From Mesorhizobium sp. (GTDB taxonomy: Bacteria > Pseudomonadota > Alphaproteobacteria > Rhizobiales > Rhizobiaceae), in NCBI GenBank assembly GCA_004020645.1, contig SAQL01000021.1:62001-126000 (forward strand): a stretch of DNA of 64,000 bases, read 5' to 3'. Positions 44,724 to 53,653 of the stretch are shown piece by piece. Both the position numbers and the translations under genes were made by a program. The first letter of the stretch is position 1, and each line of letters opens with the position of its first letter. The notes below the pieces were generated by a model. That model saw nothing but the letters and a program-made list of their open reading frames with translations. It searched no databases and was not told the origin of the DNA.

Positions 44724-45182
44724 CTACTGGTCCTGTTCCTGCAGCGAGATGAGACTCATATTCTTGTAGCCAGCGGCTTGGACACGGGCCATGACCTGCA
44801 GAGCCGCTCCATAATTGGTTGCCTTGTCGGCGCGAAAGAAGATGCGCTCGTCATAGCCGGTCTTCGAGATCGCCTGCAGCTTTGCCACTAGTTCCTCGAT
44901 CGGGATCTCGGTCTTCTGGATGTAAATCTGGCCGGCGGAGTTGATGGATACCTCGATCGGTTGCGTGTCAGCCGCAATCGCCTTGGCCTGTGTTTCCGGC
45001 AGGTCGACCGGCACGCCGACCGTCAGCAAAGGTGCGGCGACCATGAAGATGATCAACAGCACCAGCATCACGTCGACCATCGGCGTGACGTTGATTTCCG
45101 ATATCATAGCGTGATGGCGGCCGCGCCGCCTGTGGCCGCGACCACCGCGTCCCCCGCCACCCGCGCCTACAGACATTCCCAT
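44724..45182 (-). CDS. tolR: Tol-Pal system channel subunit TolR
   Basis: The 152-residue protein has a Gly/Arg-rich N-terminus (2-22), one transmembrane helix with the conserved ion-conducting Asp (Asp37 in MVDVMLVLLIIFMVAA) and a small periplasmic ExbD-like domain with VGVPVDLPETQAKAI. With TolQ it forms the proton channel. It lies 8 bp from tolQ and tolA, so these three are certainly co-transcribed. The Gly-rich leader is longer than in E. coli TolR. Confidence 0.96.
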   Translation of the reverse strand: MGMSVGAGGGGRGGRGHRRRGRHHAMISEINVTPMVDVMLVLLIIFMVAAPLLTVGVPVDLPETQAKAIAADTQPIEVSINSAGQIYIQKTEIPIEELVAKLQAISKTGYDERIFFRADKATNYGAALQVMARVQAAGYKNMSLISLQEQDQ

Positions 45183-45190
45183 GTTGTTCC

Positions 45191-45901
<711 letters not shown>

Positions 45902-46209
45902 GGTTACGTCCTTAAGATTTTCCGGGCACGGCTGGCGGCTGGCCCATGGGCATCCCTTGTGGTCCGTTCGCGCAACGCTTGCGGAATAACCCCAAATGCA
46001 CCGTTGGCGGCGTTTTCGGGGCAAATCTTGGTGAAAGGAAGGCGCTGGATTCTCCAATCTTCACCACCCTCTTCATGAACCGTTATGGTTAAGGATGAGT
46101 TAGGACGGACAGCGCGGCGCATTGCCGCGCCTTGGGCGAGCCGCCTGGCATGGTCGGCGGATCATCGGCGTCAAGTAACTTACCGATTTTGAACTTACCG
46201 ATTTTGAAC
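45902..46209. other. Space between ybgC and tolQ, likely holding the tolQ promoter
   Basis: No gene is supported. On the minus strand, TTAACCAT occurs near 46083-46090, the form of a CtrA half-site, but no second half at the usual 7-base distance was found. The ybgC-proximal end carries a three-copy 15-bp tandem repeat (46177-46220). Confidence 0.4.
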
Positions 46210-46220
46210 TTACCGGTTTG
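46177..46220. repeat. Three-copy 15-bp tandem repeat at the ybgC stop
   Basis: AACTTACCGATTTTG is repeated at 46177-46191 and 46192-46206, with a third copy at 46207-46220 that has G for A and runs through the ybgC stop. Since 15 is a multiple of 3, each copy places a TAA in the ybgC frame (at 46210, 46195 and 46180 on the minus strand), so the gene end has been tripled. Confidence 0.85.
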
Positions 46221-46683
46221 TCTTGGGCATGAAGGCTGCGACCCATTCCTTCGGAAAGCGCCTTGGCCGGCCGTTCTCGCCGATAATCGCCGCCTCGACC
46301 CGCGCCTCGACCAGCACCTCGCTGCCGCGCTTCAACTGCTGCGCCATGAAGATGCGGGCGCCCGAAATGTCCTCGGTGCGCGTTTCGATGGTCAGGATGT
46401 CGTCCATGCGGGCGGATCCACGGAAGTCGATCTCCATACGCCGCACCACCCAGATTATTTTTTCGCCGTGCTTGCCCTCGGCGAGTTCAGTGTGGTGGAC
46501 GCCGGCAAGCCTGAGATAGTCGGAACGGCCGCGCTCGAAGAATTCGAGATAGCGCGCGTGATAGACGACGCCGGAGAAATCGGTGTCGGCATAATAGACC
46601 CGCGCCATCAGCCGGTGGCCGAATTCCGTCAGCGCGCCGGAGAGCCCGGCGCAGAGCGCCGCCGATTCACCATGATCGTCCAT
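46210..46683 (-). CDS. ybgC: Tol-Pal-associated acyl-CoA thioesterase YbgC
   Basis: The 157-residue hot-dog-fold thioesterase has the YbgC motif RVYYADTDFSGVVYHARYLEFFERGRSDYLR (part: YYADTDFSGVVYHARYLEFF) with the catalytic Asp/His. It hydrolyses short acyl-CoA or acyl-carrier substrates; its link to Tol-Pal is by conserved gene order. It is the first gene of the ybgC-tolQRAB-pal block. The 3' end is followed by a tandem 15-bp repeat. Confidence 0.95.
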   Translation of the reverse strand: MDDHGESAALCAGLSGALTEFGHRLMARVYYADTDFSGVVYHARYLEFFERGRSDYLRLAGVHHTELAEGKHGEKIIWVVRRMEIDFRGSARMDDILTIETRTEDISGARIFMAQQLKRGSEVLVEARVEAAIIGENGRPRRFPKEWVAAFMPKTNR

Positions 46684-46712
46684 CGCGCTTTCCTTTTTTG
46701 GCCTGACCGGGC

Positions 46713-46800
46713 ACCTAAAGCGCGACGCGCTTCAGGTGGTTGTTTCCGTGCGTGTTGCTGTCCCAAAACCGCTACACAGTTTTGGGCGACACGCATTAAC
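46713..46800. repeat. Dispersed palindromic repeat, family A, with adjacent dyad
   Basis: AAGCGCG-A-CGCGCTT (46716-46731) precedes the family A core CCCAAAAC-CGCTACACA-GTTTTGGG (46764-46788) and ends CGACACGCATTAA. It lies between ybgC and the GH5 gene, at one edge of the inserted accessory genes. Confidence 0.65.
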
Positions 46801-46807
46801 TTGGCGC

Positions 46808-48067
46808 ATGAACCCGATGGCACTGTTAACGGCGATGATCAAGACCTTGATGGCGGCGCTGCTTGTGTTGGCCGCCTTGGCGCTGCCGGGCCAGGCGGCG
46901 AGCTTTTCGATGAAGCGCGGCATCAACCTCGACCAATGGACGACCTGGCCGGGCGAGGACAAATGGGGCGACCGGCGGGCAATCCTGCCCTATCCGGAAT
47001 GGCGCAAGTTCCTCAACGACGATGACCTTAAGGCGCTGAAGAGCGCCGGCTTCGATTTCCTGCGCATGCCGGTCGATCCGTCGCCGTTCCTGTCCGGCGA
47101 GACGCTGGCGCTGCGCGACGATCTCTATGCCAGCGTGCTGGGCTCGGTGCGCATGGTCAATCGCGCCGGACTGAAAGTGATCGTCGACATGCATCTGATC
47201 CCCAGCGGCAGCAGCCGCAAGATCGGCATGGGCGAGGTGATGGACGACCCGAAAACCTTCGAAGCCTATGTCGAGATGGTGCGCAAGATGGCGCGCACAC
47301 TGGCCAATGAGGATCCGCGCCAAGTCGCTTTCGAGCCGATGAACGAGCCGGTCGTCGACTGTGACGCCGACGGCACCGGCCTCTGGCCGGAGCGCCAGCA
47401 GAGACTGTTCGCGGCGGCGCGTTCGTCGGCCACCAAGCTCACCCTGATTCTGACCGGCGCCTGCTATTCCAATGCAGCATCGCTGGCAAAGATCGATCCA
47501 AAGGCGATCCCGGACGACAACATCATCTGGACCTTTCATTCCTACGAGCCGTTCCTGCTGACCCATCAGGGCGCGACCTGGGCCGGCGATTTCATCCCTT
47601 ATGTGACCGGTCTGCCCTATCCGCTAAGCGCCGTCCCGCGCGCCCAGCTCGATGCTGCGCTCGATACGATCCGCGCAAGGATCAAGGTCGAGGCGCCATG
47701 GACGCGGCAGAGCGGCCTGCTTGCCTATCTCGACGAGCAGGTCGCCGGCATCGACACGGATGAGAAGCTGCTCGAGGCGATGGATGCGCCGTTCACCAGG
47801 GTCGAAGCTTGGGCAAAGGCCAACGCCATCAACCCGGAGAACATCACGCTCGGCGAATTCGGCATGATCCGCCAGGAATACGGCAATGCCCATGTGATGC
47901 CGGCCGAATACCGCGCCGCCTATGTCAGGGACATGATCGCACGCGCGGAAGCCCACGGCTTTGCATGGTCGGCCTGGAGCTATGGCGGCGCCTTCGGCAT
48001 CGTCGAGGCGTTTGATGGCGACAAGGCCGAGCCGGATGTGATGGACGCTATCAGGTCACTTCATTGA
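46808..48067 (+). CDS. Glycoside hydrolase family 5 (cellulase-like), secreted
   Basis: The 419-residue protein is read from ATG 46808. A signal peptide covers residues 1-34 (ending GQAA). The mature part has the GH5 TIM-barrel: GINLDQW at the start, FDFLRMPVDP, the acid/base Glu180 in FEPMNEPVV, HSYEPF in the substrate strand, and the nucleophile Glu350 in LGEFGM. By family it would cut beta-1,4- or similar glucans, for instance a self-made cellulose-like polymer. It is oppositely oriented to the surrounding tol and ruv genes and follows a family A repeat, in line with insertion into the conserved block. Confidence 0.9.
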   Translation: MNPMALLTAMIKTLMAALLVLAALALPGQAASFSMKRGINLDQWTTWPGEDKWGDRRAILPYPEWRKFLNDDDLKALKSAGFDFLRMPVDPSPFLSGETLALRDDLYASVLGSVRMVNRAGLKVIVDMHLIPSGSSRKIGMGEVMDDPKTFEAYVEMVRKMARTLANEDPRQVAFEPMNEPVVDCDADGTGLWPERQQRLFAAARSSATKLTLILTGACYSNAASLAKIDPKAIPDDNIIWTFHSYEPFLLTHQGATWAGDFIPYVTGLPYPLSAVPRAQLDAALDTIRARIKVEAPWTRQSGLLAYLDEQVAGIDTDEKLLEAMDAPFTRVEAWAKANAINPENITLGEFGMIRQEYGNAHVMPAEYRAAYVRDMIARAEAHGFAWSAWSYGGAFGIVEAFDGDKAEPDVMDAIRSLH

Positions 48068-48071
48068 GCGG

Positions 48072-48980
48072 TCAGGCTGAACCCAGTTCGATCGAAAGAA
48101 TCTCTGGGCGCATCCCAAAACGCACCGGCAGGATGCTGAAACCGAGCCCTCCGGAGACGATCAGGTTGCGGTTCTCCTCCACGACATGGCCATAGGCAAA
48201 ACGGTTGCCGAAGCGGGATGGCACGACCGGAGAATAGCCCAACAGACGCACCTGTCCGCCATGGGTATGGCCCGAAAGAGTCAACGATATGCGTGACGGG
48301 ACCTTCGGGAATATGTCGGGCTCATGTGCGAGCAGAATAACGGGAGCTGTGTCGCTTACCCTTGCCAGCGTGCCATGCAGGTCGTCCAATCCTTTGAATC
48401 CGCTGCGGCCCCAGGCTTTGCCCGGCCGCAGCGCAAGTTGGTCCGCAAGTCCGGCGACCCAGAAGTTATGCCCGTCCTTTTCCAGGCGGACGGCATCGTT
48501 TTCCAGGACCGGGATGCCGGCGCGCTCGAGCGCCCTGCGCGCCACCGTCGGCCCGAACCCGGCCTTCTGGGCGGAAAGGTCCTCCCACCAGTCGTGATTG
48601 CCGAGGATTGACCACACGCCGAGCGGCGCCTTCAGGCCGGACAAGGCCGGCGCCCATTCGGAGGAATCCACCCAGTCCGTAACCAGGCGTGTGCCGGCTG
48701 CATAGTCGCCAAGCAGGACAATCAGATCCGGCTGCAGGGTGTTCGCCCGTTCGGCAATCGACCTGATCCGCTCCGGCGTCATCCATGGCCGACTGGCATG
48801 GATATCGGCGAGAGCGACAACGCGAAGCCGTAATCCTGCAGGCCAGTTTGGCGGCGTCAATGAATAGCGCTTTACATGCGTCAGCAACATCGGCTCGAGG
48901 CCAATCGCATAAGCACTGAGCGACACGGCCGATAAAAAGGAACCGCCGATGAGGCGCAGGAAGCCGCGTCTGGTGATCAT
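48072..48980 (-). CDS. Metallophosphoesterase with Tat signal
   Basis: The 302-residue protein begins MITRRGFLRLIGGSF, a twin-arginine export signal, with GGAG seven bases before the ATG. The calcineurin-like metallophosphatase fold has ALADIHASRPW (the D-x-H site, about 57-67), LLGDYAAG (GD), GNHDWW, and the two-histidine end LSGHTHGGQVRL (about 236-247). It is of the YkuE/phosphodiesterase type and should act in the periplasm or at the membrane on a phosphodiester or phospholipid. It converges with the GH5 gene, stops 4 bp apart. With it, it separates ruvB from ybgC. Confidence 0.92.
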   Translation of the reverse strand: MITRRGFLRLIGGSFLSAVSLSAYAIGLEPMLLTHVKRYSLTPPNWPAGLRLRVVALADIHASRPWMTPERIRSIAERANTLQPDLIVLLGDYAAGTRLVTDWVDSSEWAPALSGLKAPLGVWSILGNHDWWEDLSAQKAGFGPTVARRALERAGIPVLENDAVRLEKDGHNFWVAGLADQLALRPGKAWGRSGFKGLDDLHGTLARVSDTAPVILLAHEPDIFPKVPSRISLTLSGHTHGGQVRLLGYSPVVPSRFGNRFAYGHVVEENRNLIVSGGLGFSILPVRFGMRPEILSIELGSA

Positions 48981-49101
48981 CGCTCAGCTCCGTCGTTCGT
49001 GGGATGGTCCCACAGCGCGAAGCGTTAGAGCCCGAAAATGCGCCGGCAAGCTGACCAGGATTAGGAGATTTTGCGCAGGAGTGAAGCCGCAAGGCGGCTC
49101 G

Positions 49102-50142
49102 TCACAATTCTTCCTGGAACAGGCTGATCTGCTGCTGCGCCAGGTCCTTCGGCGCATCGAGGCCGAGATGCCGCCAGGCATTGGCGGTCAGCACGCGGCC
49201 GCGCGGCGTGCGCTGAACAAAACCCTGCTGGATCAGATAGGGCTCGATGATGTCCTCGATGGCGTCGCGCGGCTCGGAAAGCCCTGCCGCAATGGTCTCG
49301 ATGCCGACCGGCCCGCCGCCAAAATTCCGCGCGATCATCGAGAGATAGCGGCGATCGAGCGCGTCGAGGCCGAGCGCATCGACCTCGAGCCGCGTCAACG
49401 CCTCGTCGGCGATCTGGCGGTCGACATGACCGTCGCCGGCGACGGAGGCAAAATCGCGCACGCGGCGCAACAGCCGGCCGGCGATGCGCGGCGTGCCGCG
49501 CGCGCGCCGTGCGATCTCCAGGGCGCCATCGTCGCCGAGCGGCATCGCAAGGATGCGGGCGCCGCGCCGCACGATCTGCTCCAGTTCCTCGACCGAGTAG
49601 AAATTGAGGCGGACCGGAATGCCGAAGCGATCGCGCAGCGGATTGGTCAAAAGGCCAAGCCGGGTGGTTGCGGCGACCAGGGTGAAACGGGCTAGGTCGA
49701 TCTTGACCGAGCGCGCCGCCGGCCCTTCGCCGATGATCAGGTCGAGCTGGAAATCCTCCATCGCCGGATAAAGGATTTCCTCGACCGCCGGGTTGAGCCG
49801 GTGGATCTCGTCGATGAACAGCACGTCGCGATCTTCGAGATTGGTGAGCAATGCTGCGAGATCGCCGGCCTTGGCGATGACCGGGCCGGAGGTCGAGCGG
49901 AAATTGACGCCGAGCTCGCGCGCCATGATCTGCGCCAGCGTCGTCTTGCCGAGACCGGGCGGGCCGACGAACAGTACGTGGTCGAGCGCCTCGCTGCGGC
50001 CCTTGGCGGCCTCGATGAACACTTTGAGGTTGGCCCGCACCGCCGCCTGGCCGACGAAGTCGCCGAGCGTCTGCGGCCGCAAGGTCTGCTCGGCGTCCTC
50101 GCCGCGCTTGTCGGGAGCAATGAGGCGTGGCGAAAGGCTCAT
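49102..50142 (-). CDS. ruvB: Holliday junction branch-migration helicase RuvB
   Basis: The 346-residue AAA+ motor has Walker A GPPGLGKTT (about 62-70), Walker B DEIHRLNP (about 112-119), sensor 1 ATTRLGLL and the C-terminal winged-helix domain with IQQGFVQRTPRGRVL. Length and motifs are standard. It works with RuvA to drive Holliday junctions and with RuvC for resolution. It is the last gene of ruvC-ruvA-ruvB on the minus strand, 43 bp after ruvA. Confidence 0.98.
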   Translation of the reverse strand: MSLSPRLIAPDKRGEDAEQTLRPQTLGDFVGQAAVRANLKVFIEAAKGRSEALDHVLFVGPPGLGKTTLAQIMARELGVNFRSTSGPVIAKAGDLAALLTNLEDRDVLFIDEIHRLNPAVEEILYPAMEDFQLDLIIGEGPAARSVKIDLARFTLVAATTRLGLLTNPLRDRFGIPVRLNFYSVEELEQIVRRGARILAMPLGDDGALEIARRARGTPRIAGRLLRRVRDFASVAGDGHVDRQIADEALTRLEVDALGLDALDRRYLSMIARNFGGGPVGIETIAAGLSEPRDAIEDIIEPYLIQQGFVQRTPRGRVLTANAWRHLGLDAPKDLAQQQISLFQEEL

Positions 50143-50185
50143 GCCGCCTTCCTTGCACAGGGCAGGGAGCGGGACAAGCGAAGAC

Positions 50186-50806
50186 TCACCGCGCCAGTTC
50201 CTTCAGCCCGAGGCGGATCAGCTTCGATGCATCCGCATTCTCGCCGGCGCTTTTCAGCGCCGCTGCCACCGCATTGGCGGCGATATCGCGCGAATAGCCG
50301 AGATTGACCAGCGCCGAGACGGCGTCGGTGATCGGCGCCGGTGCGACGCCTTCGCCGAGTTCCTGCTTCAGGCCGATAGTGCCGGAGGCAGTGCCCGCAT
50401 AGGCTGGCGCCTTGTTCTTCAGTTCGGTGACGATGCGCTCGGCCACCTTCTTGCCGACGCCCGGCGCGCGGCTGACCATGGCAATATCACGCAGCGCGAT
50501 GGCATTGGCGAGATCGGCTGGCGCCAGCGTCGATAGAATTGCCAGCGCCACCTTGGCTCCGACGCCCTGCACATTGCTCATCAGCAGCCGGAACCATTCG
50601 CGCTCCAGCACGGACTGGAAACCGTAGAGCCGCAGCATATCCTCGCGCACATAGGTCTCGATGAACAGCACCACCGCCTCGCCGGGTGCCGGCAGAGCGG
50701 CCAGCGTGCGCGCCGAGCAGTGGGCGACATAGCCGACGCCGTGCACGTCAATGATGCAGAAATCCTCGTCGATCTCGTCCAGCGTGCCTTTGAGCTTGCC
50801 GATCAT
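50186..50806 (-). CDS. ruvA: Holliday junction DNA-binding protein RuvA
   Basis: Read from ATG 50806 (MIGKLKGTLDEI), 206 residues, rather than the longer reading frame to 50899 which enters ruvC. It has domain I (OB-fold, IDVHGVGYVAHC), domain II with the helix-hairpin-helix GVGAKVALAILS and GVGKKVAERIVTELK, and domain III for RuvB contact (TDAVSALVNLGYSRDIA). It binds the junction as a tetramer. The gap to ruvC is 10 bp. Confidence 0.97.
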   Translation of the reverse strand: MIGKLKGTLDEIDEDFCIIDVHGVGYVAHCSARTLAALPAPGEAVVLFIETYVREDMLRLYGFQSVLEREWFRLLMSNVQGVGAKVALAILSTLAPADLANAIALRDIAMVSRAPGVGKKVAERIVTELKNKAPAYAGTASGTIGLKQELGEGVAPAPITDAVSALVNLGYSRDIAANAVAAALKSAGENADASKLIRLGLKELAR

Positions 50807-50816
50807 GTGTGGTCCC

Positions 50817-51326
50817 TCATGCCAGCGCCGCCATCCTATAGGCAACGCTCTGCCGGTGATGCGCATGGCAAATGGCAATGGCCAGCGCGTCGGCGGCATC
50901 GTCGGTGTCGAACGTCGCCTTCGGCATCAGCACCTTGACCATCATGTGGATCTGTTTCTTGTCGCCATGGCCAACGCCGATCACCGCCTTTTTGACGGCG
51001 TTGGGCGCATATTCGGCAACGACCAGACCTGCCAGCGCCGGCACCAGCATGGCGATGCCGCGCGCCTGGCCAAGCTTCAGCGTCGCCGCCGCATCCTTGT
51101 TGACGAAGGTCTGCTCGACCGCCGCCTCGTGCGGCATGGCGGTATGCAGGATCTCGGCGAGCCCATCATGCAACTGGCAAAGCCGCGTCGCCAGCGCCGC
51201 CTTGTCGTCGGAACGCACGGTGCCGGAGGCGACGAAGCGCAGCGAGTTGCCGAGGCTTTCGACGATGCCCCAGCCGGTGCGCCTCAGCCCCGGATCGATG
51301 CCGATGATGCGAATCGTTTCCCCCAT
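50817..51326 (-). CDS. ruvC: Holliday junction resolvase RuvC
   Basis: The 169-residue endonuclease has the catalytic Asp in IRIIGIDPGLRRTGWG (Asp11), the middle Glu in EAAVEQTFVNKD and the last acidic pair in TDDAADALAIAICHAH. It cuts junctions positioned by RuvAB. First gene of ruvCAB. The 85-bp space above it separates it from the DUF1465 gene, which points the same way. Confidence 0.97.
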   Translation of the reverse strand: MGETIRIIGIDPGLRRTGWGIVESLGNSLRFVASGTVRSDDKAALATRLCQLHDGLAEILHTAMPHEAAVEQTFVNKDAAATLKLGQARGIAMLVPALAGLVVAEYAPNAVKKAVIGVGHGDKKQIHMMVKVLMPKATFDTDDAADALAIAICHAHHRQSVAYRMAALA

Positions 51327-51411
51327 CCGCCAAGTCTACCCTTGGCGGACAGCGATGCCAGCAAATTGTGAACAAACCAGAAACAGGTTCCGCTGCGTCC
51401 CGAGCAGCCTG

Positions 51412-51942
51412 TCAGCCGCGGGCAAAAGCCGTGTTCAGCAACGAGATCTGATCGGAAACGGGATTGACGCGGCGACTGGATGGCGACACGTCGGCCACGG
51501 CGCCGCCGTAGATTTCCTCGTCCATGCGACGTACCAGCGCCTGCAGGCGCAGCGAGCGGTCGACGAGGTCAAGAAAATCCTTGGGCAGTTCGACCCAGCC
51601 TGCGGCATCATCGTTGGCGGAAGCGGTGTCAAGACGCACCTTGGATTTTTCGGAAGCAACCTGATCGCGGGTCATTTCGCCGGAATTCGCCGCGCGCTGC
51701 AAAAGCAGCCAGGAGGCGACCTGCATCAGCCTCGTGGTCAGTCGCATCGATTCGGCCGCATAGAGCGTCGCCGCCAGCCTGGACAGTTTCTTCGCCTCGG
51801 CCCGGCCCTTGCCGTCCAGATATTCGGCCGCCTGCTCGACCAGGCCCATGCCTTCCTGGTAGAGCGGCTTGAAGGATTGGGAGAAAACCCGGCGCTCCGC
51901 CAGCTTGATGGTTTTCGCGCTTCCCTTCGAAGAGTCGTTCAT
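51412..51942 (-). CDS. DUF1465 family protein, RcdA-like
   Basis: The 176-residue protein is read from ATG 51942 (MNDSSKGSA), where the family begins. It is helical, with VFSQSFKPLYQEGMGLVEQAAEYLDG, LSRLAATLYAAESMRLTTRLMQVASWLLLQRA and QALVRRMDEEIYGG. This family includes RcdA, an adaptor for ClpXP that helps degrade CtrA in Caulobacter. Its presence next to ruv genes fits Rhizobiales gene order. Whether this one is an RcdA by function is inference. The space 51943-52111 above it is gene-free. Confidence 0.85.
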   Translation of the reverse strand: MNDSSKGSAKTIKLAERRVFSQSFKPLYQEGMGLVEQAAEYLDGKGRAEAKKLSRLAATLYAAESMRLTTRLMQVASWLLLQRAANSGEMTRDQVASEKSKVRLDTASANDDAAGWVELPKDFLDLVDRSLRLQALVRRMDEEIYGGAVADVSPSSRRVNPVSDQISLLNTAFARG

Positions 51943-52111
51943 CGATACGCCCTGCACTTGCCCTACAGCCGGCCGAATCGGCGTTATCGCCGTCACGCCC
52001 TGCACCCTATATGATCGAGGCTTGAAAATGCGCTTCGCCGCCGGCGAAGGCAAGCACATGTTTAACAATCGGTTAATGGCGGCGCAGACGTTGGCAATCC
52101 GGATCGCGGAC

Positions 52112-52209
52112 AAAAAAAGAGCCGCGGATAAGGCGGCTCTCAGGAGTTTAACAGGGAGGCGTCAAACAAAGTGGCTCCAACCACTCGGTAAGAATCCAGA
52201 TCACTGGAT
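52112..52209 (-). ncRNA. Candidate small RNA of about 98 nt
   Basis: Read on the minus strand, a promoter-like TACTAT (52219-52214) is followed, about seven bases later, by the hairpin ATCCAG-TGAT-CTGGAT (52209-52194), a second hairpin AGTGG/CCACT (52185-52170), an open CGCCTCCCT loop (about 52161-52153) that is complementary to ribosome sites, and a strong terminator AGAGCCGC-CTTATCC-GCGGCTCT (52140-52118) with seven T. It lies alone between a small membrane-protein gene and the DUF1465 gene. Rhizobial trans-acting RNAs with exposed CUCC loops have this form; I cannot assign it to a named family with certainty. Confidence 0.65.
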
Positions 52210-52306
52210 GCACATAGTAAACGCCTGTAAAGCTTAATGAAGCCTTAACGGCGCGGATATTTTTTTTTGAACAAGCGTCGCCCGTCTGTGCCGTATCAGC
52301 ACATGC

Positions 52307-52711
52307 TCAGGCCTTTTGGACCTCAGGAAGCCGCTCGGCTTTCCACACCACCGGCAGCGCGATATAGGCGAACAGCAGCAATCCCGCGTAAAACCCCATC
52401 GAGGATATTGCCACCAGCGGCTCGATCGCCGGGTTGCCGGCAAGCATGATGTAAAGGCCGATCAACAGGCCGATGCCACTGATTGCCGTCAACCAGAAAT
52501 GGACCGTGGCGAGCGTCTTTTGCCCGATTGCCGGAAACAAATGGTAGAAGAAGGCAAACACCGCCGACATCAGCCATCCGGCCACCATGATGTGGGCGTG
52601 GGTCGGCATCTGCGCATGATCTTTGCTGATCGCCATCTGAAGGCCGAGCGCCATCCCGAACAGTGCGTAGACGACGGCCAGCGTGAAGAAATTTCGTGCT
52701 ACCTTTTGCAT
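52307..52711 (-). CDS. Four-helix membrane protein, cytochrome oxidase subunit I-like fragment
   Basis: The 134-residue protein is read from ATG 52711, with GGGGGA upstream; an alternative start at 52741 has no ribosome site. It has four helices (about 7-25, 41-62, 70-92 and 101-123). The first pair holds MPTHAHIMVAGW and FFYHLFP, with histidines in positions like the heme ligands and gating residues of NnrS/CcoN-type subunits. It is far too short to be an oxidase subunit and is most like small heme-related or cbb3-like membrane proteins. Function unknown. Confidence 0.75.
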   Translation of the reverse strand: MQKVARNFFTLAVVYALFGMALGLQMAISKDHAQMPTHAHIMVAGWLMSAVFAFFYHLFPAIGQKTLATVHFWLTAISGIGLLIGLYIMLAGNPAIEPLVAISSMGFYAGLLLFAYIALPVVWKAERLPEVQKA

Positions 52712-53045
52712 AGTATCCCCCGATTTGCCTTTTCCCGTCATGGGAATGGGTTGAGTTCAGGCGGTCGCCCCGCCGCCGGGTCCCGGCATCGGCTCATTTG
52801 CATCGGCAATGTTTCTGGACGTTGCCGCATGGCGCCGACCCTTCCCAGCGTTGTCAGAATAGCAGGAAACAGCACGACGCGCTGGCGCAATTGTTGAACG
52901 ATCCCGTTACATAGGACGTCGAAACAAAGCTGCCTCCCGCGCGACATCGTTCCGAAACAGGCGCCGCGCTAAACGCCCTCTCCTCGCAGCGAGATGGAGC
53001 AAATATGCGCCGCTCGCAGTCGTCAAATATCCAAGGAGGGGAACC
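52712..53045. other. Gene-free divergent space
   Basis: This 334-bp space lies between two divergent membrane-protein genes (52307-52711 and 53046-53597). It holds an AAGGAGGGG ribosome site before ATG 53046. I found no credible RNA, terminator or named promoter in it. Confidence 0.5.
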
Positions 53046-53597
53046 ATGGATTGGTACTCGATCATCAAATTTCTGCACGTCCTCTCGGCGATCCTCTGGG
53101 TCGGCGGCGGCTTCACGCTGATGGTGCTTGCGGTGCGCGCCGACCGCGCCGGGAACATCGAAGGCATGCTGCAGGCCATGCGCGCCACTGGCGAGCTGGG
53201 CAACAGGTTCTTCGCGCCGATGTCGATGCTGACGCTCGTCTTCGGCCTCGTCATGTGCGGGTTCTGGGTCGGCTTCTCCGACCTGTGGATCGTGATCGGC
53301 CTTGCCGGCTACGCGACGACTTTCTGCATCGGCATGTTCATCTTCAAGCCGACCGCCGACCGCATGGCGGGGATGATCGCCAAGGACGGCGTCACGCCGG
53401 CGGCCCTCGCCCAGGGCCAGCGCATCCTCAACGCTGCACGCATCGACTATTCGGTGATGCTGGTGATCATCGCCGACATGGTGCTGAAGCCGACGCTGAA
53501 CGATGTCACCATCCTGGGCTGCATGGCGCTGGTCCTGACCACCGGAATTGCTCTCGCCCTCGGCGGAACGCGTCGGTTGGTGCCGAGCGCCGCCTAA
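53046..53597 (+). CDS. DUF2269-like membrane protein
   Basis: The 183-residue protein has about five helices: 5-27 (IIKFLHVLSAILWVGGGFTL), 56-75, 80-103, 133-150 and 154-174. The start ILKFLHVL-like segment with conserved His-Val-Leu-Ser and GG matches the DUF2269 group of small integral proteins. A good AAGGAGG precedes the ATG. No role is known. It is convergent with the TauE-type gene at 53654-54424, with 56 bp between stops. Confidence 0.8.
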   Translation: MDWYSIIKFLHVLSAILWVGGGFTLMVLAVRADRAGNIEGMLQAMRATGELGNRFFAPMSMLTLVFGLVMCGFWVGFSDLWIVIGLAGYATTFCIGMFIFKPTADRMAGMIAKDGVTPAALAQGQRILNAARIDYSVMLVIIADMVLKPTLNDVTILGCMALVLTTGIALALGGTRRLVPSAA

Positions 53598-53653
53598 AAT
53601 CGGCCGTGACGCTGCTGGCGGCTCGGCTGCCGGCAGCTTCCATGGCTGCCGAT

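Noticed and set aside
46083..46090. CtrA binding site upstream of tolQ
   Set aside because: Only one half (TTAACCAT) is present; the second half at the expected distance is missing, so it is noted but not called.
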